The translations under genes were made by a program, and so were the position numbers. A stretch of 61,716 nt of DNA. Source: Betaproteobacteria bacterium (GTDB lineage Bacteria; Pseudomonadota; Gammaproteobacteria; Burkholderiales; Burkholderiaceae_D). Each line of letters starts with the position of its first letter. Position 1 is the first letter of the stretch. The stretch lies in the NCBI GenBank assembly GCA_025362735.1, contig JANYFL010000069.1, positions 1 through 61,716 on the forward strand, written 5' to 3'. The notes beneath the pieces were generated by a model, which did not search any database, was not told the origin of the DNA, and saw only the letters and a list, made by a program, of their open reading frames with translations. Shown here in pieces: positions 46,965-55,275 of this stretch.

Positions 46965-47828
46965 ATGTCGAACGACGCGCCCGACAACCCGCTTAGCTTC
47001 ACGGAAGTCTTCCGGAACATTCTGGACTCGAACCCGGGTCAGACCAAGGATGGCGAACAACCCGCCTATTCCTTTACCCGCGATGATTTTGAAGTGGCGA
47101 TGGAACTTGGGCAGTTCGAGATGTTCTATCAGCCCAAAGTACGCGCGGAATCGCGTAAGGTTGAAGGTGCCGAAGCTTTGGTGCGCTGGCGTCACCCTGA
47201 ATTAGGGCTGCTTACACCGGACAAATTCCTTCCATCTGCAGAATCGACGGCATTCATTCATGAATTGGGCGCCTGGGTTATCCGGCAAGTTACGCGCTTC
47301 AATGCCCACGTTCGCGAGAATCACAAAAATTTCACGGGCCGTATCGCCCTGAATGTTTCACCCACCCAGTTCAATAATCCCGCTTATCTTTCAGCTGTTC
47401 TGAAAGCAACCGAACAATTCAAGTTTCCGAATCATCTACTGGAAATTGAACTGACCGAAACCGGCGTGCTGGATGATATGGATCAGGCGGCCGCGCTGAT
47501 GAACATGATCCAGAGCTATGGCATTTCGATTGCCATTGATGACTTTGGTACCGGCTTCAGCTCCATGCAAAGTCTTGCGCGGTTGCCGATCAATACCGTG
47601 AAGCTCGACATCAGCTTTATTCGTGACCTGGCCACATCCGAACAGAACAGGACCATCGTTCACAACATGCTCGGCCTGTGCAAGGAGCTCCGTCTGGTCA
47701 GTGTTGCAGAAGGGGTAGAGCAGGAAGAACAGGCGCAAGTCCTGACCGACTGGGGCTGTGACTACTTGCAGGGCTATCTGTTCTCATACCCCCTCGACGA
47801 AGATGCCTTCATTAAACTGATTGCCTGA
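46965..47828 (+). CDS. Stand-alone EAL-domain c-di-GMP phosphodiesterase
   Basis: A 287-residue protein consisting of an N-terminal ~40-residue variable part and one EAL domain. The active-site set is complete: EAL at 70-72 (EGAEALVRWRHPE), Asn130 (ALNVSPTQF), ELTET near 162-166, DDFGTG 192-197, Lys213 and Glu249 (AEGVEQEEQ), so it should hydrolyse cyclic di-GMP. There is no GGDEF, REC, PAS or membrane segment. The type IV pilus operon in the same window is a plausible output of c-di-GMP signalling, but no link is shown. It is convergent with the decarboxylase gene. Confidence 0.92.
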   Translation: MSNDAPDNPLSFTEVFRNILDSNPGQTKDGEQPAYSFTRDDFEVAMELGQFEMFYQPKVRAESRKVEGAEALVRWRHPELGLLTPDKFLPSAESTAFIHELGAWVIRQVTRFNAHVRENHKNFTGRIALNVSPTQFNNPAYLSAVLKATEQFKFPNHLLEIELTETGVLDDMDQAAALMNMIQSYGISIAIDDFGTGFSSMQSLARLPINTVKLDISFIRDLATSEQNRTIVHNMLGLCKELRLVSVAEGVEQEEQAQVLTDWGCDYLQGYLFSYPLDEDAFIKLIA

Positions 47829-47848
47829 ATTCCGGCTTTTCAGTCAAT

Positions 47849-50110
47849 TTACTGCCGCCCATTTTGCTGGCGCACGCAGTCCACGTAATACCTCATCACT
47901 CCATCGACCTCCTGCCCAACCAGACCGTGAATATCGGTCTCGAATCCGGGGAACGTCCGGTTGAAAGTGCGGGCGAATTTCAGGTATTCGATGATGGTCT
48001 TGTTAAAACGCTCTCCCGGAATCAAAAGTGGAATACCGGGCGGGTAAGGCGTCAATAAGACGCTGGTAATCCGGCCTTCAAGATCATCGATTTCCACACG
48101 ATCAATTTCACGGTGGGCCATGCAGGCGTAGGCATCGGAGGGTTTCATCGCGGGCTGCATATCGGACAAATACATTTCGGTCGTCACACGCGCGACATCA
48201 GCAGCTTTGTACATATCATGAATCTGCTGACATAAATCGCGCAGACCTACCTTCTCGTAGCGCGTATGTTTTTGCACGAACTCCGGCAGGATGCGCCACA
48301 TCGGCTGGTTCTTGTCGTAGTCATCCTTGAACTGCTGCAGCGCCGTTAACAGCGTGTTCCAGCGGCCCTTGGTAATGCCAATGGTAAACATGATGAAGAA
48401 GGAATAAAGCCCGGTCTTTTCAACGATCACGCCGTGCTCAGCCAGGTATTTGGTTACCATCGAAGCGGGAATGCCGCTCTTGGCAAATTTCCCCGACACG
48501 TCCAACCCAGGCGTGATCACAGTGGACTTGATCGGGTCCAGCATGTTGAAACCCGTCGCCAGATTGCCGAAGCCATGCCACTTGTCACCACTCTTCAGTA
48601 CCCAGTCCTGTTGGATGCCAATACCGTCCTCAACCAGTTTGTCGGGCCCCCATACCTTGAACCACCAGTCCTTGCCAAATTCTTCGTCGACCTTGCGCAT
48701 GGCGCGGCGGAAATCGAGTGCTTCAGCAATGGATTCTTCAACCAGCGCAGTGCCGCCAGGTGGCTCCATCATCGCCGCCGCGACATCGCACGAAGCAATG
48801 ATCGCGTACTGAGGACTGGTCGAGGTATGCATCAAATACGCTTCGTTGAAGCGATGCGTATCCAGCTTTTCGGTTTCCGACTCGCGTACCAGAATCTGCG
48901 ATGCCTGCGACAATCCGGCGAGCAGCTTGTGTGTCGACTGAGTTGAAAAGATCATCGATTTTTTTGGACGCGGCCGGTCTCGACCAATCGCGTGCATGTG
49001 CTGATAAAAATCATGGAAGGTCGCGTGGGGCAACCAGGCTTCGTCAAAATGCAGGGTATTAATCTTGCCGTCGAGTAACTTCTTCAGCATCTCGACGTTA
49101 TAGAGCACCCCATCGTAAGTAGATTGCGTAATCGTCAGAATCCGCGGCGTCTTGTTCTTGGCCCTCTTGGCGAAAGGATTTGCTTCAATCTTTCTGGCGA
49201 TGCTTTCCGGTGTAAATTCCTCTAGTGGAATCGGCCCAATGATGCCCAGGTGGTTACGCTTTGGCGTCAAAAATACCGGAATGGCACCTGTCATCGTAAT
49301 CGCATGCAGAATCGATTTATGACAGTTGCGATCCACCACCACAATGTCATCCGGTGCCACATTGGCGTGCCACACCATTTTGTTGGAAGTGGATGTGCCG
49401 TTGGTCACGAAGTAGCAGTGATCCGCACTAAAAATTCGCGCTGCGTTGCGCTCGGACGCAGCGACAGGCCCGGTGTGATCCAGCAGCTGACCAAGTTCTT
49501 CAACCGCATTGCAGACATCGGCACGCAGCATGTTCTCGCCAAAAAACTGGTGGAACATCTGACCCACCGGCGACTTCAAAAACGCTACGCCACCCGAGTG
49601 CCCGGGACAATGCCAGGAATAAGATCCGTCCTGGGCGTAATTGACCAGCGCACGAAAAAACGGTGGCGCGAGACCGTCGAGATACGCCTTGGCTTCGCGA
49701 ATGATGTGACGCGCAACGAACTCCGGCGTGTCTTCAAACATGTGAATGAAGCCATGCAGTTCGCGCAGAATGTCATTCGGAATATGCCGCGAGGTGCGCG
49801 TTTCCCCATAGATGTAAATGGGAATATCGGCGTTCTTGAAACGAATTTCCTCAACAAAGGCACGCAGATTCACTATGGCCGGATCAGCCTCCGGCCCTGC
49901 TGTGAACTCCTCGTCGTCAATCGACAAAATGAAAGCCGAGGCGCGTGACTGTTGCTGGGCAAACTGCGACAGGTCGCCGTAGCTGGTCGCCCCCAACACT
50001 TCCATGCCTTCCTTCTCAATCGCATCGGCCAGCGCACGGATGCCGAATCCTGAAGTGTTTTCAGAACGGTAATCTTCGTCAATGATGACAATGGGGAAAC
50101 GGAATTTCAT
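47849..50110 (-). CDS. PLP-dependent arginine/lysine/ornithine decarboxylase
   Basis: A 753-residue group III basic amino-acid decarboxylase. An N-terminal response-regulator-like wing (about 1-130; FPIVIIDEDYRSENTS) precedes the fold-type I PLP core. The cofactor lysine is Lys395 in FSTQSTHKLLAGLSQ; FDEAWLPH (near 355) holds the pyridine-binding Asp, and SWHCPGHSGGVAF is the conserved early motif. The C-terminal domain ends with RYYVDCVRQQNG. Such enzymes make agmatine, cadaverine or putrescine for acid resistance or polyamine synthesis. The betaproteobacterial versions are usually annotated with all three substrates; specificity cannot be read here. No antiporter gene is adjacent. Confidence 0.93.
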   Translation of the reverse strand: MKFRFPIVIIDEDYRSENTSGFGIRALADAIEKEGMEVLGATSYGDLSQFAQQQSRASAFILSIDDEEFTAGPEADPAIVNLRAFVEEIRFKNADIPIYIYGETRTSRHIPNDILRELHGFIHMFEDTPEFVARHIIREAKAYLDGLAPPFFRALVNYAQDGSYSWHCPGHSGGVAFLKSPVGQMFHQFFGENMLRADVCNAVEELGQLLDHTGPVAASERNAARIFSADHCYFVTNGTSTSNKMVWHANVAPDDIVVVDRNCHKSILHAITMTGAIPVFLTPKRNHLGIIGPIPLEEFTPESIARKIEANPFAKRAKNKTPRILTITQSTYDGVLYNVEMLKKLLDGKINTLHFDEAWLPHATFHDFYQHMHAIGRDRPRPKKSMIFSTQSTHKLLAGLSQASQILVRESETEKLDTHRFNEAYLMHTSTSPQYAIIASCDVAAAMMEPPGGTALVEESIAEALDFRRAMRKVDEEFGKDWWFKVWGPDKLVEDGIGIQQDWVLKSGDKWHGFGNLATGFNMLDPIKSTVITPGLDVSGKFAKSGIPASMVTKYLAEHGVIVEKTGLYSFFIMFTIGITKGRWNTLLTALQQFKDDYDKNQPMWRILPEFVQKHTRYEKVGLRDLCQQIHDMYKAADVARVTTEMYLSDMQPAMKPSDAYACMAHREIDRVEIDDLEGRITSVLLTPYPPGIPLLIPGERFNKTIIEYLKFARTFNRTFPGFETDIHGLVGQEVDGVMRYYVDCVRQQNGRQ

Positions 50111-50140
50111 GCGGGCTCGCTTGGTTTAAAGTACAAAAGC

Positions 50141-50201
50141 AAAAGCCACGAAGACACAGAGCACGGAAATTCCATGAACTCTGCGAACCCGGTGGCTTTT
50201 T
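50141..50201 (-). terminator. Probable terminator downstream of the small membrane genes
   Basis: AAAAGCCAC (50141-50149) is complementary to GTGGCTTTT (50192-50200) with a 42-base loop that carries CACAGAG repeat sequence. It lies just after the pre-insertion stop codon of the small gene cut by the MITE, so it likely ended that small operon on the minus strand. The long loop makes this tentative. Confidence 0.45.
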
Positions 50202-50216
50202 GCGCTAAGCGGTCAG

Positions 50217-50491
50217 TCTAGGGCCTGTTCACACTTAAACCATGCACACGGCGAAGAAGCTGCGGGTGCAGCTCATGTGGCCGATTCGGGCGCAAGCAAC
50301 GCCGTTTGGTTATTCCAAACAAGGCGCTCGAAACACCGCGCTGCGCCCGCAGGTTCCCCCGCTCCGGAGGGCAAAGCGCATCCAGCGTTGCGGTTCGTCG
50401 CAAGGCAATAAGCCTTGCTTCCTCGCCGCGCCTTGACTGCAATCTTTCCGGAGATAGCGTGTGCATGGTTTAAGTGTGAATAGGCCCTCTA
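50217..50491. mobile_element. MITE-like element, 267 bp, with 30-bp terminal inverted repeats and TCTA target duplication
   Basis: The element proper is 50221-50487. Its left end GGGCCTGTTCACACTTAAAC... and right end (reverse complement GGGCCTATTCACACTTAAAC...) match for 30 bases with one mismatch. TCTA flanks both sides (50217-50220 and 50488-50491), as expected of a target-site duplication. The interior encodes no transposase, is GC-rich, and includes a hairpin GCAAGGC-AATA-AGCCTTGC and a TTTGG-TTATT-CCAAA stem. It would depend on a transposase encoded elsewhere. The family of the parent element is not identified. Confidence 0.85.
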
Positions 50492-50633
50492 TTATTCTTG
50501 CAGTGAATAGTTTCCCAATAAAGCTGTTAGGCGCTATAAGATGAAAGCGATTCATGTACCCGTCCAGATGCAGATAGGGATTCTTTTTCGCTTTATTAAT
50601 AAGCCATTCGGAAATGAATTTAGGAAGTTTCAT
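50310..50633 (-). CDS. Small protein fused to MITE sequence (disrupted gene)
   Basis: A 107-residue frame. Residues 1-48 (starting MKLPKFISEWLINKAKKN, then YLHLDGYMNRFHLIAPNSFI) come from the native gene; everything from residue 49 on is encoded by the MITE-like element. Joining the flanks without the element and one TCTA copy gives GAC TGA, so the ancestral protein ended with Asp49. The native part weakly recalls the beginning of phage cupin-like proteins, which would mean that even the 49-residue form is a fragment. It overlaps the upstream small gene by four bases. Function unknown. Confidence 0.55.
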   Translation of the reverse strand: MKLPKFISEWLINKAKKNPYLHLDGYMNRFHLIAPNSFIGKLFTARIIEGLFTLKPCTRYLRKDCSQGAARKQGLLPCDEPQRWMRFALRSGGTCGRSAVFRAPCLE

Positions 50634-50845
50634 ACTGTTAAATGAAACCTCCCTTTATCAATGCCGTCTAAAATATCTAAACTGAAAGCAAGGACGCGCA
50701 AGTAACCAACGAAAAAATAAGGGATGGAGATGCCGCCTAAACCTCCAAACTCACGGATGAGAAAAGCGCAGAGCAAATAAAACAAATATAGCTCTATAAC
50801 ATTTATCAGTACGAACCCTAGGAAGATCAACGCTTTTCTCATCAT
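50630..50845 (-). CDS. Small two-helix membrane protein, unknown
   Basis: A 71-residue protein starting MMRKALIFLGFVLINVIELY with two likely membrane segments (about 4-30 and 40-58, LGGISIPYFFVGYLRVLAF). The start overlaps the previous gene's stop as ATGA, and its own stop overlaps the next ATG in the same way, so three genes are translationally coupled. No family recognised. Composition is more AT-rich than the housekeeping genes, suggesting acquired or phage-type DNA. Confidence 0.6.
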   Translation of the reverse strand: MMRKALIFLGFVLINVIELYLFYLLCAFLIREFGGLGGISIPYFFVGYLRVLAFSLDILDGIDKGRFHLTV

Positions 50846-51069
50846 AGCCCCACGTTCCATTGTTGGTTTCGACCGATATTCTTGAAGATGACGCTTCCTA
50901 TCATTGCCATGAAAATAATAAGGGCAATGAATACAGGAACGAACGGCGCTGCATTATGAATCTTATCGTCAATCGCCCATGACGTAAACCATACAGTTAG
51001 GAAGGTTAGCAAGGCAATGAAGTAACCATAAGTCACAACAAATAGCTTTTGCTTGGTGCGTTTTTTCAC
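50842..51069 (-). CDS. Small two-helix membrane protein, unknown
   Basis: A 75-residue protein with a basic start (MKKRTKQKLFVVTYGYFIAL) and two membrane segments (about 9-29 and 40-62, FVPVFIALIIFMAMIGSVIF). I chose the GTG at 51067-51069 because CGGAG lies six bases upstream; a longer TTG-initiated frame adds 17 hydrophilic residues. First of three overlapping tiny genes. No family recognised; a prophage or plasmid origin is possible but not shown. Confidence 0.6.
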   Translation of the reverse strand: MKKRTKQKLFVVTYGYFIALLTFLTVWFTSWAIDDKIHNAAPFVPVFIALIIFMAMIGSVIFKNIGRNQQWNVGL

Positions 51070-51215
51070 TGGAACTCCGTGGCATTCTTGCGCAAGAAGT
51101 TGCCCGGATTCTAACCGCAAAAGTCTGACATTTGGTTACAGATGTTTGCCCTTTCGCTGCTACCAGGCTCATTCGCAGCGGCCTATACTGTAGCACCCGT
51201 CTTCAGGAGCCCGAC

Positions 51216-51791
51216 ATGAAACAAATATTTCTAAGCCTCGCTCTATTGTTTGGCTTCATCACCCTGGCATCCGCCCAGAACGTCAATCTCAAGGTAGGGG
51301 ACCCGGCCCCCAACTTCAAGCTCCAGGGCACGGATGGAAAAACCCATCAACTTTCCGATTCCAAAGGCAAGCGTGCGGTAATCCTGGCGTGGTTCCCGGC
51401 TGCCTTTACAAAGGGCTGTACCATCGAATGCAAATCCTTGGCGGAGAACGGTGACAAGATTCGCAAGTTCGATGTGACTTACTTCATGGCCAGCGTTGAT
51501 CCCATCGAGAAAAACACTGAATTTGCCCATGCAACAACAGTGAAGATGGGCGACCTGGAGGTGATGAAAAACAAAGCCGACTTTCCCCTGCTGAGTGACC
51601 CGACCAAGGAAACGGCCAAGGCTTACGGTGTCCTCAGCGAACGCGGTTATGCCAACCGCTGGACTTTCTATATCGATCCCAACGGAAAAATTTCGGCAAT
51701 CGAAAAAACGATCAAACCTGATACTTCGGCCGAAGACATGTTGAACAAACTGGCTGAATTGAAGGTACCGATGGCGAAAACGGCACACTGA
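51216..51791 (+). CDS. Secreted peroxiredoxin (AhpC/TSA, Bcp-like)
   Basis: A 191-residue peroxiredoxin with a signal peptide (MKQIFLSLALLFGFITLASA, cleavage near 20), so it likely acts in the periplasm. The peroxidatic Cys68 is in WFPAAFTKGCTIECKSLAEN, where a second cysteine (Cys72) follows by four residues, close to but not the same as the Bcp spacing of five. VGDPAPNFKLQGTDGK is the typical start of the mature fold. AGGAG eight bases ahead of the ATG supports the start. It probably reduces peroxides using an envelope thiol donor not identified here. Confidence 0.9.
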   Translation: MKQIFLSLALLFGFITLASAQNVNLKVGDPAPNFKLQGTDGKTHQLSDSKGKRAVILAWFPAAFTKGCTIECKSLAENGDKIRKFDVTYFMASVDPIEKNTEFAHATTVKMGDLEVMKNKADFPLLSDPTKETAKAYGVLSERGYANRWTFYIDPNGKISAIEKTIKPDTSAEDMLNKLAELKVPMAKTAH

Positions 51792-51803
51792 TTGATTTGA
51801 CCA

Positions 51804-51835
51804 AGCTGACTGGAGAAGAAAATTCACAGTCAGCT
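51804..51835. terminator. Hairpin between convergent peroxiredoxin and dcd genes
   Basis: AGCTGACTG (51804-51812) pairs perfectly with CAGTCAGCT (51827-51835) around a 14-base loop, between two convergent stop codons. No T tract follows on either strand, so it may be a weak bidirectional terminator or mRNA end-stabiliser. Confidence 0.35.
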
Positions 51836-51856
51836 AAGAGGGTTATAAGGTCGTGC

Positions 51857-52435
51857 TCAGGTTTTCGGCAACGTAACGCCTGTCTGACCCTGATACTTGC
51901 CGCCTCTATCCTTGTATGAAGTTTCGCAAACTTCATCGCTTTCAAAAAACAAGACTTGCGCCACGCCTTCGTTGGCATAAATCTTCGCAGGCAAGGGCGT
52001 GGTGTTGGAAAACTCCAGCGTGACGTAGCCTTCCCATTCCGGCTCGAAAGGCGTGACATTGACGATGATGCCGCAACGGGCATACGTGCTTTTACCCAGA
52101 CAGACCGTCAGCACACTGCGCGGGATACGGAAATACTCGATGGTGCGTGCCAAGGCAAATGAATTCGGCGGGATGATGCAGACATCGCCCTTGAAATCGA
52201 CGAAGGATTTCTCGTCGAAGTTTTTCGGGTCGACAATCGTGCTGTTGATATTGGTAAAAATCTTGAATTCGTCGGCACAGCGAATGTCATAGCCATAACT
52301 GGAGGTACCGTAGCTTACGATTTTCTTATTGATCCCATTCGCATCCGGGGCATAGCGCACCTGGCCCGGCTCAAACGGTTCGATCATGCCATGTTCGGCC
52401 ATGCGGCGGATCCATTTATCAGATTTGATACTCAT
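51857..52435 (-). CDS. dcd: dCTP deaminase
   Basis: A 192-residue dCTP deaminase that turns dCTP into dUTP on the way to dTTP. The family core is plain: [40 protein letters not shown] with the acidic/Arg active site, and [20 protein letters not shown]. The C-terminus [11 protein letters not shown] is standard. It is transcribed alone. It feeds the same thymidylate route as thyA and folA elsewhere in the window. Confidence 0.96.
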   Translation of the reverse strand: MSIKSDKWIRRMAEHGMIEPFEPGQVRYAPDANGINKKIVSYGTSSYGYDIRCADEFKIFTNINSTIVDPKNFDEKSFVDFKGDVCIIPPNSFALARTIEYFRIPRSVLTVCLGKSTYARCGIIVNVTPFEPEWEGYVTLEFSNTTPLPAKIYANEGVAQVLFFESDEVCETSYKDRGGKYQGQTGVTLPKT

Positions 52436-52635
52436 TTTCGCTCGCTATTTCAGTAGGCTTCGGTGGAGACCGAATAAAAGTGACGCGATATTAACCGATG
52501 TGCCGGCGACGTATTGGCGCGTATTGGCGACGTGGCGGCAAGGATTTCGCGCTATATTCCATTTCGTGACAGCCGTGTTACCTTCTCGGCGTTATGTTCT
52601 AACTACTGCTGAGATCAGTCTGCGAGAATTTCATC

Positions 52636-54954
52636 ATGAGCGACAAAACCACGCCCCGCACGATCCGCCCTTATACCCGTCCAGCCGGCGGCTGGGGCGC
52701 ACTCAAGAGTGTTGCCGTCCATATGCTGGAACAAGGCATCCCGGTCAAAGGCGCACACACCCTGCTTTCAGCAAATCAGCCCGATGGTTTCGATTGTCCC
52801 GGATGTGCCTGGCCCGACCGTGACCACACCTCGACCTTTGAATTCTGCGAAAACGGTGCCAAAGCGGTCGCAGCCGAATCGACCGCCAAGCGCGTGACCG
52901 CAGAGTTTTTTGCCAAACACAGCGTGAGCGAACTCGCGAGGCAAACCGACTACTGGTTGGAAGGCCAGGGACGCTTGACCGAGCCCATGCTGTACGACGC
53001 TGCCAGCGATCATTATCGACCGATCAGTTGGGATGCTGCTTTCAACACGATTGCCACACACTTGAATCAGTTGGCTTCGCCCAACGAAGCCATTTTCTAT
53101 ACTTCGGGCCGTACCAGTAACGAAGCCGCGTTCCTGTACCAGTTGTTCGTCCGCGAATACGGCACAAATAACTTTCCGGATTGTTCCAATATGTGCCACG
53201 AGCCTTCGGGTGTGGCGCTCAATGAATCCATCGGTACAGGCAAGGGCACCGTGTTGCTCTCTGACTTTGAAATCGCCGATGCCATTTTCATTTTCGGTCA
53301 GAACCCCGGCACCAACCATCCGCGCATGCTGGCCGAGTTGCGCATGGCGTCGAAGCGCGGCGCGTCCATCGTCTCGTTCAACCCACTGCGCGAACGCGGG
53401 CTGGAAAAATTCGCCAATCCGCAAAGCGCAGTCGAGATGCTGACTGGTGGTTCGACGCGTATTTCGTCGGACTATTTTCAGCTCAAGATTGGCGGCGATC
53501 TGGCTGCGATCAAAGGCATCATCAAACATGTGCTGGAGGCCGACGCACTGGCCATCCACAACGACCGCCCGCGCCTGATTGATACCGCCTTCATTGACGA
53601 ACACACCACCGGCTATGAAACCTTTGCGACCGACGTGATGTCCGAACCGTGGGAGATCATCGAACGCGAGTCGGGTCTGACCAAGGAACAACTGCAAACC
53701 GCTGCAAACATTTATCTCCACGCGAAAAGTGTCATCGCCTGTTGGGGTATGGGTATCACCCAGCACAAGCATTCGGTCGCGACGATCCAGATGATCGTCA
53801 ATCTGCTGCTGCTGCGCGGAAACATCGGACGTCCCGGTGCCGGCGCCTGCCCGGTGCGGGGACACAGCAACGTTCAGGGCGACCGTACCATGGGCATTTA
53901 TGAAAAACCCAATGCCGCCTTTCTCGAACGCCTGGGCCAGGTCTTTGACTTCAAGCCCCCTATGGAGCATGGCTACGATACCGTCGGCGCCATCGAGGCC
54001 ATGTTGGCAGGCAAAGCCAAAGTATTTTTCGCGCTCGGCGGTAATTTCGCCACCGCCACACCGGATACCGCTGCGACCCATCGCGCACTGCAATCCTGCG
54101 ATCTGACCGTGCATGTCTCGACCAAGCTCAACCGCAGCCATCTGATCCACGGCAAGTCAGCGCTGATTTTCCCCTGCCTGGGCCGGACTGAAATTGACGT
54201 GCAGAAAAATGGGCCACAAGCCGTCACCGTTGAAGACTCGATGAGCATGGTGCATCTCTCGTCGGGTATCAATGCGCCCGCCTCGGCCGGATTGCTGTCC
54301 GAGCCTGCCATCGTCGCGCGTCTTGCTGCTGCCACTTTGCCAAACAGCAAAACGCCCTGGCTCTGGCTGATCGAAGACTACGACCGCATTCGCGACCGCA
54401 TTGCCGCAGTGTTCGATCCTTTCAAGGATTTCAATACCCGCGTACGTACCCCCGGTGGCTTTCATCTCACCAATAGTGCGGCGGAACGCCTCTGGAAAAA
54501 TACTGCGGAGTCCGCTGTCTTCAAGACGCATGCCGTGCCCACCGACTTGCCCATTCATCGCGCGCGCACCGAACAGCAACAACCCGTCTTCAACCTTTCG
54601 ACCATGCGCTCTCACGACCAATACAACACCACGATCTACGGTATGAATGATCGTTACCGTGGCGTGTTTGGCGAGCGCCGTGTGCTATTTATTCATGCGG
54701 ATGACATCGCGCAACTCGGCATGCAGGCAGGCGACTGGGTTGATCTCGAAAGTCTTGCCGAAGATGGCTCGCGACGCCGGGCGTATCGTTTCATGCTGGT
54801 GGCTTACGATATTCCACGCAGTTGCCTGTCTGCCTACTACCCCGAAACCAACAGCCTGGTACCGCTCTCCAGCTTCGCCGATTTTGCGCGCACACCGACA
54901 TCGAAGTCGATTCCGGTGATGATTGCGCCTCATCATCCGATCCGTTCGTCCTGA
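52636..54954 (+). CDS. FdhF/YdeP-family molybdopterin oxidoreductase
   Basis: A 772-residue molybdopterin-dependent oxidoreductase. An N-terminal iron-sulfur site is suggested by Cys54 and Cys57 (DGFDCPGCAWPD) and Cys71 (EFCENGAK). The Mo-bis-MGD domain has YTSGRTSNEAAFLYQLFVRE, NNFPDCSNMCHEPSGVALNE, IFGQNPGTNHPRM and VRGHSNVQGDRTMGI. This is the FdhF/YdeP group rather than respiratory formate dehydrogenase: no selenocysteine codon, no Tat signal, no partner subunits. YdeP is linked to acid tolerance in E. coli; substrate is uncertain. It is followed by a small protein and fdhD. Its last residues RSS and the stop lie within a dispersed repeat. Confidence 0.9.
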   Translation: MSDKTTPRTIRPYTRPAGGWGALKSVAVHMLEQGIPVKGAHTLLSANQPDGFDCPGCAWPDRDHTSTFEFCENGAKAVAAESTAKRVTAEFFAKHSVSELARQTDYWLEGQGRLTEPMLYDAASDHYRPISWDAAFNTIATHLNQLASPNEAIFYTSGRTSNEAAFLYQLFVREYGTNNFPDCSNMCHEPSGVALNESIGTGKGTVLLSDFEIADAIFIFGQNPGTNHPRMLAELRMASKRGASIVSFNPLRERGLEKFANPQSAVEMLTGGSTRISSDYFQLKIGGDLAAIKGIIKHVLEADALAIHNDRPRLIDTAFIDEHTTGYETFATDVMSEPWEIIERESGLTKEQLQTAANIYLHAKSVIACWGMGITQHKHSVATIQMIVNLLLLRGNIGRPGAGACPVRGHSNVQGDRTMGIYEKPNAAFLERLGQVFDFKPPMEHGYDTVGAIEAMLAGKAKVFFALGGNFATATPDTAATHRALQSCDLTVHVSTKLNRSHLIHGKSALIFPCLGRTEIDVQKNGPQAVTVEDSMSMVHLSSGINAPASAGLLSEPAIVARLAAATLPNSKTPWLWLIEDYDRIRDRIAAVFDPFKDFNTRVRTPGGFHLTNSAAERLWKNTAESAVFKTHAVPTDLPIHRARTEQQQPVFNLSTMRSHDQYNTTIYGMNDRYRGVFGERRVLFIHADDIAQLGMQAGDWVDLESLAEDGSRRRAYRFMLVAYDIPRSCLSAYYPETNSLVPLSSFADFARTPTSKSIPVMIAPHHPIRSS

Positions 54955-54985
54955 GTAGCGCAGCGCGCGTATCGAAGGATGAACG
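54943..54985. repeat. Dispersed hairpin repeat, copy 1 (end of FdhF-like gene)
   Basis: CGTTCGTCCTGAGTA ... TATCGAAGGATGAACG, with semi-complementary outer arms and a short GCGC-rich centre. It supplies the last codons and TGA of the FdhF-like gene. The type (CGTTCGTCCTGAGC...GAAGGATGAACG) is a dispersed palindrome I recognise from many proteobacteria. Two further copies lie at 56133 and 56223. Confidence 0.8.
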
Positions 54986-55008
54986 GCACCAAGGAAAATG
55001 GCCCGGCA

Positions 55009-55275
55009 ATGAATGAGGTCAATCAATCCAATCTTGCCGACGACATCTTGCGAGAACTTGCGCAAGCGCCGGAGGGAATTTCCACCGCGCGACTATGCAA
55101 ACGCTTGAATGTACGCATGAGCTCCCTGCTGCGTTGCATCGCCTGGCTCGGCACGGAACCGATCGGCGATCAACCTGGTCTCGGTCTTGTACGCATTGAG
55201 CAACAGGATGACCGCACCCTATTGTTTCTGATTACGCAGCCCAACGAACCATGCGCCGCGACCGCGTTGAAATAA
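55009..55275 (+). CDS. Small putative winged-helix protein between FdhF-like gene and fdhD
   Basis: An 88-residue protein. The core LADDILRELAQAPEGISTARLCKRLNVRMS is a plausible winged-helix/HTH (I quote only parts: LADDILRELAQAPEGIS and ARLCKRLNVRM), followed by a beta wing LGLVRIEQQDDRTLLFLI. Its place between a molybdoenzyme gene and fdhD matches the small 'ArsR-like' or FeoC-like proteins seen there in other betaproteobacteria, perhaps a regulator or an accessory factor. I prefer the ATG at 55009; an ATG at 54979 lies inside a dispersed repeat. It overlaps fdhD by 25 bases. Function not established. Confidence 0.7.
   Translation: MNEVNQSNLADDILRELAQAPEGISTARLCKRLNVRMSSLLRCIAWLGTEPIGDQPGLGLVRIEQQDDRTLLFLITQPNEPCAATALK

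Noticed and set aside
50242..50436. Open frame inside the MITE-like element as a possible transposase
   Set aside because: About 64 codons, no transposase motif; the element is too short to be autonomous.
52768..54150. 460-codon open frame opposite the FdhF-like gene
   Set aside because: Long antisense frames are common opposite GC-rich genes; no domain, and the sense gene is clearly real.
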